From NCBI RefSeq assembly GCF_040869045.1, contig NC_090319.1:343150302-343214301 (forward strand): a stretch of DNA of 64,000 bases. The letters are read 5' to 3'. The stretch's first letter is position 1; the number at the start of each line of letters is the position of its first letter. This DNA is from Eurosta solidaginis (lineage: Eukaryota > Arthropoda > Insecta > Diptera > Tephritidae). Shown here piece after piece: positions 51,683 to 61,684 of the stretch. The position numbers were made by a program, and so were the translations under genes. Below the pieces are notes generated by a model. The model made no database searches. It was given only the letters and a program-made list of their open reading frames with translations, and was not told the DNA's origin.

Positions 51683-53878
51683 TTGATAAAAATTAATTCT
51701 GAAAATCGAAATAATCGTTTTCGAGTAAACGATAATACCCGGCAAAACGTTAATTCAAACTTAGCTGATAGTAGCCAAATATCTCAAATCGTCGATGCAG
51801 CTATTGAACGATTGAGATCCAGCTTAAATCTTCAGTCCAATACTCCGAATACAACCCAGTACCCGGATAATAACCAAATACGACAGGATCAGCAAGGTTT
51901 TCAGCCAGCTAACGTTCCATCCATTCGCCAGGATAAAATAACTACCATCATACAAAACTGGCACGTAAAATTTGACGGCTCAGGTGACGGACTAACTTGC
52001 AACGAGTTTATATATCGCGTCCATGCGCTGACAGCGGAAAGTTTAAACAACAATTTTAATGCAGTTTGCAAAAATTTACATATTTTGCTTGCTGGCAAAG
52101 CCAAAACCTGGTATTGGCGGTATCACAAACAAGTACCGGCAATCGACTGGAATTCTTTCTGTACTATGTTAAGGTATGAATTCAAAGATTACCGTTCCAC
52201 ATACGACCTACGTGAGGAAATAAGAAACAGAAAGCAACTTCCAAATGAAACTTTTGTAACTTTTTATGACTCAATAATGTCCATGATAGATCGACTCCCC
52301 ATGCGAATGGAAGAGCACGAATTAGTAGAGTTGCTAACTAGGAATTTGCGTCCCGATATCCGACATGAGCTTCTATATGTTCCTGTACTTTCAGTAGCAC
52401 ATCTACGAAAGTTAGTACAGATGAGGGAAAATCTGTTAAATGAAGCCACATGTCAACGAACACCCATACCCCGGACCAATCCGCCAACATATGCTCCGAG
52501 ACGCAATGTTGCATCGTTAGAGGCAGGTGAAATGGAAGAAATCAACTCTGATTTTGAGGAAGCACAAGTATCGGCAGTGGAGTTACCATCCGGTCACATC
52601 CGGCAACTAATCTGTTGGAACTGTGATGAAGAAGGTCACCCATGGGATATGTGCACTAAGGCACGTAACATTTTTTGTTACGGATGTGGTGCTAAAAACC
52701 TATACAAACCCCAATGCGAAACTTGCATATCCAGGCCAAAAAACCCCTCGAAGAAGACGTTCGATCACAAGCGAACGTCCAGCAAACCCGAAAAATTAGA
52801 GAGAGACGGTGAAAAAATTCCAATTAATTCCGATAATTATTTAAGATTCGACCAAACGTTAGGTGTAGAAAACTCCCACAACCATAAAATTTTAAAACGA
52901 GATATCGATTCGAAAGAAGTGGATAAACTCATTTACCCACGCAAACCATTACATGAGCGTATACGTAACTATATTGAGGCAAGAAATAGAATATTCCAGG
53001 ATCATCCTGAACCCAATAAATCTTCAATAAAAACCAAAAGATCAACCTTTCGACTTAGGCGCTTTTGGAAAGCAATTAAATATAAGAAAAAGATGTTAAT
53101 ATCGTCCATTTTAAATGAAGAAGATGCTAGGTATTATGCAAAAGTGAAGCTTCTTGACCGCGAAATGTTCGGATTGCTAGATACTGGTGCGAATATCAGT
53201 TGTATAGGTTCTAGTTTAGCCAAAGAGGATTTGTTAAACTTATCCGAGTTCCGAAAATTTAAATCTAATGTCAAGACAGCAGATGGGAAATCTCAAACAA
53301 TAACTGGTTATCTTGATATAAATTTAGAATACAAGGCAAAAATTAAAAGGATAAAGCTTTATATAATTCCATCTATAAGCCAAAACCTAATTTTAGGAAT
53401 TGATTTTTGGAAATTGTTTGAATTGGCTCCAAGCATAATTAGTAGTATTTCTTCCAACGACAAATGTGAAAGTAGTTCAGATAGGGATAACCCACACATA
53501 AGTGAAAATTATAAATCTATTTTGTATCCGCTGACCGAGGGTCAACGTCAGCAGCTAGAAGCAGTTAAGTTACTTTTTCCTAATTTCGAAAAACAAGGAC
53601 TCGGCAGGACAAGTCTCTTGCGACACGAGATTGACGTAGGAGAAGCAAAGGCAATAAAGCAACGCTTTTATCCAGTTTCCCCAGCAGTAGAGAAATTAAT
53701 GTATCAAGAGGTAGATAGAATGCTGAAGTTAGGAGTTATTGGAAAGTCTCAAAGTCCTTGGAGCTCACCAATGCATATGGTTATAAAACCCAATAAAATT
53801 CGACTGTGTCTAGATGCAAGAAAAAGTAACAAAGAAAGATGCATACCCACTTCCGTAAATAGAGGGTATATTCTCTAG
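51683..53878 (+). CDS. gag-pol: Gag, protease and start of reverse transcriptase, copy 2
   Basis: 731 codons, equal to copy 1 apart from a Tyr-to-His change in the capsid region (VAHLRK instead of VAYLRK). It has the same capsid, the same canonical first and His-less second zinc knuckle, and the same DTGA protease. It ends at the same frameshift and stop inside the reverse transcriptase, so that lesion predates the duplication. Confidence 0.85.
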   Translation: MIKINSENRNNRFRVNDNTRQNVNSNLADSSQISQIVDAAIERLRSSLNLQSNTPNTTQYPDNNQIRQDQQGFQPANVPSIRQDKITTIIQNWHVKFDGSGDGLTCNEFIYRVHALTAESLNNNFNAVCKNLHILLAGKAKTWYWRYHKQVPAIDWNSFCTMLRYEFKDYRSTYDLREEIRNRKQLPNETFVTFYDSIMSMIDRLPMRMEEHELVELLTRNLRPDIRHELLYVPVLSVAHLRKLVQMRENLLNEATCQRTPIPRTNPPTYAPRRNVASLEAGEMEEINSDFEEAQVSAVELPSGHIRQLICWNCDEEGHPWDMCTKARNIFCYGCGAKNLYKPQCETCISRPKNPSKKTFDHKRTSSKPEKLERDGEKIPINSDNYLRFDQTLGVENSHNHKILKRDIDSKEVDKLIYPRKPLHERIRNYIEARNRIFQDHPEPNKSSIKTKRSTFRLRRFWKAIKYKKKMLISSILNEEDARYYAKVKLLDREMFGLLDTGANISCIGSSLAKEDLLNLSEFRKFKSNVKTADGKSQTITGYLDINLEYKAKIKRIKLYIIPSISQNLILGIDFWKLFELAPSIISSISSNDKCESSSDRDNPHISENYKSILYPLTEGQRQQLEAVKLLFPNFEKQGLGRTSLLRHEIDVGEAKAIKQRFYPVSPAVEKLMYQEVDRMLKLGVIGKSQSPWSSPMHMVIKPNKIRLCLDARKSNKERCIPTSVNRGYIL

Positions 53879-53879
53879 A

Positions 53880-55664
53880 TTGCCAGAAGCAAATATTATA
53901 ACTAAAATCGATCTAAAGGATGCCTTTTGGCAGATTCTTTTGGCAGAGGAAGCCAAAGAAATTACAGCTTTTACTGTGCCTGGACGTCCTTTGTATCAAT
54001 TTGTTGTGATGCCCTTCGGTTTATGTAACGCTGCGCAGACTATGTCTCGTTTAATGGACGAAATCATTCCAGCTGACCTACGAACATGTGTATTTGGATA
54101 TTTAGACGATCTTTGTATCGTATCAGACACCTTTGAATCCCTTTTATCTATTCTTGTTAGGATAGCTGAGCAGTTTAGAAAAGCGAATTTGACAATTAAC
54201 ATCAATAAGAGTCAATTTTGTGTAACAAAAGTAAAATATCTAGATTATGTTATCGGTAACGGTGGCATTGCGACAGACCCAGAGAAAATTGAGTCAATAA
54301 AGGACTGGCCAACACCGAAAAACATTAAACAAGTTAGAGGTTTTCTAGGTTTAGCGGGATGGTATAGAAGATTCATAGAAAACTTTTCGGACATAGCTTA
54401 TCCAATAACTGAGGTTTTGTCTACCAAACGCAAGTTTGAGTGGACAAAAGCTGCCCAATCAGCCTTTGAGAAAATTAAAGAACGTTTAATGAATGCTTCG
54501 GTTTTACAGAACCCGGATTTTTCAAAAAAATTCTATGTTCATTGCGACGCCTGCGATTACGGGATAGGTGCGGTTTTAATACAGCTAGATAGTGAAGGAA
54601 ACGAACGTCCAATAGCCTTTATGTCAAAGAAATTAAACTCTGCCCAAAGGAACTATAGCGTTACGGAACGTGAGTGTTTGGCAGCAATAGAAGCAATAGA
54701 ACGTTTTAGGTGTTACATAGAAATGCAAGAATTTGAAATTATTACAGACCACTCTAGTCTCGTGTGGCTTATGAGGCAACCAAAGTTAAGTGGCCGCTTG
54801 GAAAGATGGGCGCTTAAGCTGCAGAGCTATACATTTTCCGTTAGCCATAGAAAAGGAAAGGATAATATAGTTCCCGATGCACTGTCTAGGATGCATTGCG
54901 AAGAGCTGTACATACGCACAGAGCACTCAGATGGTACGACTGTCACCGAAGCATGCGCCTGGAAACTGTGGATCCCTAGTGAACTTCGCAAAGATGTCAT
55001 GTGGCGTGCTCACGACCATATTATTTCTTCTCACGGCGGGATTCATAAGACACTGGATCTTATACGCCGCAAGTTCTATTGGCCAGGATTAGTTCGAGAT
55101 GTTAAAACCTACGTAAGTAATTGTGAAGTATGCAAATCGACCAAAGCTCCAAATGTTGTGTTGCGACCACCAATGGGAAACCAAGTTAGTACGGATCGTC
55201 CTTTTCAAAGAATTTATGTAGACATTTTAGGACCTTATCCCCGTAGCAAAGCAGGTCATATCGGACTGTTAATAGTGCTGGATCACATGTCCAAATTCCA
55301 CTGGCTGTGTCCTCTAAAAAAATTTACGTCTTCAATTATAATTGAATTCCTACAAAAACACATTTTTCATACATATGGAGTACCAGAAACTCTTGTCAGT
55401 GACAATGGGTCACAGTTCAAATCTAACGATTTTGAAGCATTTTCACGGAATATGGAGTTAAACATGTATATACAGCGCTTTATTCGCCACAAGCGAATGC
55501 TTCAGAACGTGTGAACCGTACGTTGATCGCTGCCATTAGAGCCTATATAAAGGATGACCACAGGGAATGGGACACAAATTTAACTTTTATCAGTTGTGCG
55601 CTTCGGAACTCAATACATCAGTCCTTAAAAATGCTCACCATACCACGCGTTATATGGACTCGAT
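53880..55664 (+). pseudogene. pol: RT, RNase H and integrase, copy 2
   Basis: The main frame, 53880-55514 (544 codons), is longer at its start than copy 1 because the 13 bp lost there are kept here: the conserved ITKIDLKDAFWQILL segment with the first catalytic Asp of the reverse transcriptase is complete. Then come MPFGLCNAAQTM, GYLDDLCI, the RNase H Asp/Glu set, the HHCC domain and the integrase core with two Asp. The same frameshift as in copy 1 splits the end of the integrase core (near 55450). Confidence 0.85.
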
Positions 55665-56036
55665 ATGATCACTCATGGATCATCATATGAATTGTTACGC
55701 AAAGCGCATGCGCTAGATGAACCTTGCATACAACTAGCTAGAGACGATATATTATCCCTTGGCCGTGCCAAGTTGAAGAAAAATTTAACAAATGCCTATC
55801 ATTGTAATGAAAGACAATACAATCTACGAGCGAAACCTGTATCATTTAGAGTAGGACAAGAAGTATTCCGTCGTAATTTTGCACAAAGTAATTTCGAGAC
55901 GAATTTCAATGCAAAATTAAGTAAAGCTTTTATAAAAGCGAGAGTTCGCGAGAAGCTGGGTAATTCCTACTACGTCTTAGAAGATTTGCAAGGGAAGATC
56001 GTGGGAACATTTCATGCCAAAGATATCAAAGTTTGA
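55665..56036 (+). CDS. Integrase C-terminal part, copy 2
   Basis: 123 codons identical to 46411-46782. Ends 55 bp before LTR 3. Confidence 0.7.
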   Translation: MITHGSSYELLRKAHALDEPCIQLARDDILSLGRAKLKKNLTNAYHCNERQYNLRAKPVSFRVGQEVFRRNFAQSNFETNFNAKLSKAFIKARVREKLGNSYYVLEDLQGKIVGTFHAKDIKV

Positions 56037-56091
56037 TCGCCCCTTTTCAGTCTAATTTACCGGTTTAAAATAAATCGTGAATTATCCAGTT

Positions 56092-59000
56092 TGTAATGTG
56101 CGATTTCAGAATTTTCAAATATATAAGCAATTCATTTCCAGCGTATTAACGCAAAATCATCCTAGTTCCAAATTGTAATAGAGTAGAGTTTCGTTAAACT
56201 TCAATCTGATTTCCATATGACGGAAGTCATATGCTGATCAGAGGAAATGAAAGAAAATAGACAAGAATGATGTTTGGTTTTCGTTCCGGTGATCGACATT
56301 CCTTCTTTTGGATTTAATCTTCACCCGAGACGGACGTCAAAAACTCATCAACCTTTTTGGTAAGTTGGACATTTTTTTGATGTGTTAATTTTTATAATAA
56401 AAAAGTGTTTAGTAAATGCTAAATTAAATATTTTAGTAAGTAAAAATAAAAATTTAGATATGTTAAACCTTCCTTTAAAAAGGGTTGGTTGTACATATGA
56501 AAAGTATGCGAACATTTTTGTATGTACATACAACCTTATCTAAAGAAAAGTTCTTTCGAGGCAAAGCAAAGCTTATGCCGAAAGTATTTAATCAAAAACT
56601 TCATTAAATATCACTATTTCAAATTTTCGTAGATTTCGAATCTAAAGATTAAAAAAAAAACTCCTTTCAACCCTCTTTTAGAAAGGTATAACTTAGTATA
56701 GGTTTCATTTTACTTTTTAGTAATTCCAAAAAATATTTCTATTAAACTATAATAAAGAATTTTCTGAAATCATAGATTATTCATGTGTGAGACATACGTT
56801 TGGTGGGAGAGAAACCGCTTGGGTACAGTTTCCACTCTGCCACCACAAGCTAAATAAATTGTTGCAGAAAAATACAAAGGAGAAGGCGAAAGCAGGGAGG
56901 AGATCGCCAAACCAACCAGTTTGAAATCATGCAGACGGAAGAATAGACACCTATAAAAATTTAGTGCGGTTGTATAAAAAAAAAAAAAATAAGAATTTAA
57001 AAAATGTAATATTTCAAAAAAAAAAAAAACCTATATATATGTAAAAGAAATTGTTGGGCAAGAAGTAGATATAAATAAAAAGGGAAAAAAGTGAGAATAT
57101 TCACATAATAAGAAAGCCATAAGGCAAAGTAAAAATTAAGGAAAAATTTAGAAGTGTCTATGTAAAAAAAAGGTGAACATATTTACATATAGACACAAGA
57201 AAGCTATAAAGAAAAAAAAATTTTTTACGGAAAATTGTAAAGTGAAAACCTGTAAAAAAGCAAAAAAGGGCTAAGACAAAGACCTGTGTAGGCCAAAGAA
57301 AAGAAAACACAGAGAATGAAGTGATTAAGAAAGAGTGAAATCAAAGCCGTTCAAAAAAAAAAAAAAAAAGAAAAAATATAAAAACTATTTTTAATTGCTA
57401 TAAAATCATTAGAAATAATAAATTTTAGTGAATATGAAAAAAGAAAGCATATACTTTGGTTCCCTTTGAGTTGCAATCAAAACGATGTGAAATGAAATAA
57501 ATGCAACTGAAATCAAGTAAAACAACGTTATTAGCTAAACTTCCAAAAAAGTAAATACGTAAATATAGCACAAAAACAAAAGTGTTTAAGCTTACAAAAT
57601 AACGATAGAAGCACTACACAAAAAGTATATATGTACATGGCTACATAAAATTGTTCGAAAAGTTGCGTTTAAACAAGCAAAAAAAAAACAAATAAAAGGA
57701 ACATTTTCATTTAGTGGCGTATGTAGAAAACATTAAATATATGCATAAGTAATTCTAAAAGCTAGTTATACAAAATATGCAAAGTTGCTCATGAAAGTGT
57801 TGTTCATGAAAGTGAAATAATAAGCCTTTGGTTAGGTTAAAATTTGTAAAAGTGCGGAGTTGAGTTTATAAAGCTTAAACAACTTGCATAATAAAACAAA
57901 AAATATATGTATATATGCAAAAAATAAATAATTAAAATATTCTGGTCACCCTAATTCAGACATCGGCGTTTCATACATCTTAAGATGGTGAGCAACTCAC
58001 ACAGATAGCCTGCACTCTTTGTTTAGTGAATGGTTCAGTCTGCAATGAGCAATTGGCGTGTCAACATCGAGTGTTGGTATCGCTAGTTGTGCAGCGAAAA
58101 ATATATGCAAGTATTTACGTAAATACATTTTATTAATATGAATTAATTTAACTAATTTAATACGAAAAAATGCAACAGAATCCAATAGAGAAACTGTAAA
58201 TTTTATTTGAAAATAATACTAAAAATTCGGTAGATTTTCATCAAAATTCTTAATTTTTTAGTGTATATGGGGTATTCCATCCCATGGAATACCCCATATA
58301 TAGTTTTGTTGCCCATTTATTTCTAGTACAATCAGGTGTCAGTCTTAAATTTGTAAATATTAATAGTAATAGTAAAAAACGTATGTATTTATTAGGAAAA
58401 TTATAGGGATCTATTTGCATATGCAAGTGGAATTTAAAGTAGTAAGTAAAAGATAATAAAAAACATTTTAAGGACTACCTTTATAAAAATTTATCAAAAA
58501 GCAGGTCTTTTTGAAATTCCTATCAAGCAGCATCCTGTATCTGTAGATTTGATCCGGGCATTGAATTTGCCCAAAGGCGTTGTTCAACATAAAATATTCG
58601 CTTGCCATTGTGCGCATCAATAACTTATTATTTATTGCGTGCTTAGCCGTTGCAGTTTAACAAGAGAATGATCAGTGAATTAATTGATTCGTGCGATCAA
58701 AGCGCTCTCACTAATACATCCACACAACATTTTTGCCGACACTTGCCCTAATTGTTTCTCACGGTCATAACACACATACACGTACATTACTTCTTTTACA
58801 AGCTGAGCAACACGCATACATGGAAGCGCTTTCATCGTGGGCTGTTTCTCAATTCACGTAAGTTAACATTGCTCAACTTATATAATTGGTATCACTACTC
58901 AGAGAGCACATAATGTTCAGTCAGAATATATGATGTTAAATAAATTGTATTAAAGAGTTTTGTGCAAACTCTTTGGTATGATGTTAAGTCGATGCGAACA

Positions 59001-59925
59001 TTTTGTTGAATTGTGCTGATAATGTTTTATTAAGTATAAATGTTCGATGTTTTAATATCGAATGTTGTGTCAAAAACTAACATAATTGCTCTCTGGGAAT
59101 TTGCACATATCAAACATATTACATTCAAATCACGTCAAACACCAATGTTGTTAAAGAAGGTTTACATCAATAGCGTATGTAAACTGACTTTCTAAGAATA
59201 GTTATAACAGTGGTGTTGCGTTGATTTTGAATAACATAAACACTTACATACATATATAAATTGTGCACGTCCGACAACGTTGCAAGTTAAAACTTTTCAT
59301 ATATTTTATCTTATACATGCAATTTAAAATAGGGAACTTTCGTATCACAAAGGTAAATTTTTTCTGCGATAACATGGGTATAAAAATAAATTGTTTTTTG
59401 ACAACTCTTCTCCAATCTTAAATAATAAAACATTGATAGCATACATAGGCGAATAGGCTCTCATATTTCTATTTCGATATTGGATGAATTAGATACGTAC
59501 TTGTGTATGTACACGAGATGTAATAGATATAATTTGGTACATATTTGCACTTTAAGCGGAATTTCTAATTAAATAAAAAAGCTAATATGTGAATGAATTG
59601 AAACAAAAAATGAGTGAGTAAATTTATTAATGGTGGTAACGAAGTGAAGTGGTAAGTGGTGTTTACATAGGGACATCTACAACGATTAGTGCTAAATTAG
59701 ATGTCAAGGCAGGGAGGGATATAAGAAGCACGAGCGCCATGTCACCTGTGCATCTCATAACTTGGAGAAGGAGGAGTTATGGCCATAGTCATACCCCTTT
59801 TTCCCTTAGCAGCGTTTTGTTAGTTAGAGAGACAGTGCACACCAAATAAATTTTTTTGTGATAAATAAACAGGGACTCTGAAATAAAATGTAATGGGGTC
59901 TAGTGCTATGAGGAAAGGTCGCGAA
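56092..59925 (+). repeat. LTR 3, 3834 bp
   Basis: It starts TGTAATGTGCGATTTCAG and ends GGTCGCGAA, where the satellite resumes. It carries the 797-bp insertion (57957-58753), the extra 150-bp segment (about 58951-59105) and private changes near its right end (about 59753: CATCTCAT; 59777: GTTATGGCCATAGTCATACC). Confidence 0.75.
57957..58753. mobile_element. 797-bp insertion in LTR 3
   Basis: Same insertion and same CCCTAATT flanks as at 48705-49501. The hairpin is at 58264-58300. Confidence 0.55.
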
Positions 59926-60180
59926 CCCGAGAAGTTAGTTAAAAGTCGATCGCAAAATTTCCATTTTCAAATAAATTTTCCTAATATCTCGATCCATGCG
60001 CCTCCTAGCGGATTTTTGTTTCACTTGCATTGTAATGTCTCCCAGATCTGAACTATGTTCTAAGTATCAAGTGTCTAGCTCAACGGGAAGTTACCGAAAA
60101 AGACTTTCCGTGGGTCAAAAATTCGTATGGAAATGAGGTGACAAACATGAAAGCGACTTAATATAAAGGTATAAATAAGA
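59926..60180. repeat. Satellite-like array, right of the LTR element
   Basis: It continues the 37374-38458 array in phase: CCCGAGAAGTTAGTTAAAAG, ATATCTCGATCCATGCG, GCCTCCTAGCGG and AACGGGAAGTTAC. It fades out after about one and a half units. Confidence 0.7.
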
Positions 60181-61684
60181 TTTTTATGTAAATAAAACAG
60201 AACTAGTTTGGCTTGCGGCACGGGTTTGCTCTAAGGTTTTTCGTTAAAACAATTATTTATATAAGGCTTTTTGTTAGAATGAAAGCGTGTGTGACTTTGT
60301 ACTTTACCACAACCTAAAATCATAGATTTTACAAAGAATTCGACACTTTCGTGAATTGCCGAATTGTTTGTAAGCCAAAAATTTGGTAAATTTCTTTGAG
60401 ATTTGGTCCTTTTTTTCGATGAATTTTGGTCCCAAATAAAAACATGGTGTGGTAACCGTCTACGTAAGTAAAAACGCATAGATATTATTATTTACTAAAA
60501 CAAATGTTGTACGTGTCAACAAACACATGTATGTACACAATTGAGATATACGCCACCAATAAACGCCGCCGCCGACTTTCGTACTATATTTTTTACTCAT
60601 TCAAGACTGTCTAGGCGATTTATTCTTCATGTCGAAAATTGAACGGATATAGTCGAAAGGGGTATCAACGGCTGCGCATCACTGCCACTTATAAGAATCC
60701 AATTGCGTAATTTAACTCTTTCTACCCGTTCAAAAGTAATTTAAAAAAAAAAAACAGGCGCTTTCAATGCCAGCTTAACACGGATTTTGCATCACCCAAA
60801 TTATATAAAAAATTTAAATGCTCACTTTGCATAATTTAAAACAAAATTAAGAAGGAACAATGAATTCAAGTAAAATGACCCAAGTCGAACATGTTTTCAA
60901 ATTGTCCTTATGTTGTTAAAAAAGCAAGTTACCAGAAAAAATGCTGATTTTTTCAAAAATTCTATATTTCGATTGGCGTAAATAATAAGCGAATTCAGTT
61001 ATGCAAAATTCTTTAGTAAGTAGGTCCCAGGGGTTTAAACTCTCCTTTGAAGTGATTCTCACCTCAGATTTAAGTTGAAGATAGAAAGGTTTGAAAAATC
61101 ACTTGGCCTTATATTCAAACATCTGTTGTTTATTTTCGAAACTTTAAAATAGCGGCTGATGTGTTAATTTTGATTTTCACACTTAATCATTCAACACCCA
61201 AGTCTCCCGCTTTGACATTTCCTAAAGTTGGTGGCCCTATCCCCACTAGTCCCTTGGAGTGAATCACAGTGATTCTAGCCTGCCAACCAAGTTTAAATAT
61301 CACCTACATATTTCGGCTCCTGTTACATATGAGAATACGTAGGCAAATATATTTACCAGGTGAGGCTTTGTCCTTCGCAACAACACTAAAAGTGGTGAAG
61401 CAAAAGTTTTCCCCAGACAGTCCAAAAAATGACCGGGTGTGCTATTACTCTAACGTAGTGGACAGTCGAACTAGTTTGAAAACTGAAGCTACGCGGTTAT
61501 TCATAATGAATTCTTGTATCAAAAGGCCCACAAACAACAGTTGGAACTGAGCGCATAACCTTAACATCTTTCAACATAAAATCGGTCGACTTTCAATCTA
61601 AAATATCGTTTTGGTTTAGCGAAGACTATTGAAATCAATGTTTCGAACACAAACGTCTGCAAATTTTGGTCTACATTTAAAAAC
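60181..61684. other. No gene recognised
   Basis: 1.5 kb of AT-rich DNA. An 82-codon minus-strand ORF (60231-60479) and a 93-codon plus-strand ORF (61269-61550) have no motif and no splice or start context that convinces me. Confidence 0.4.

Larger units (their letters stand above)
38459..59925 (+). mobile_element. Compound LTR retrotransposon: LTR-internal-LTR-internal-LTR
   Basis: Three long terminal repeats (38459-41429, 46838-50670, 56092-59925) enclose two nearly identical internal regions (41430-46837 and 50671-56091). The internal regions encode a small membrane ORF, a RING-H2 ORF, Gag, protease, reverse transcriptase, RNase H and integrase in Ty3/gypsy order; there is no envelope gene. 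The block sits flush in the satellite array: the phase of the array continues from ...TCTCTAGCT at 38458 to CCCGAGAAG at 59926. No target duplication is visible. Long LTRs suggest, but do not prove, a place near the Osvaldo/Ulysses group. All copies of pol are broken. Confidence 0.88.
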
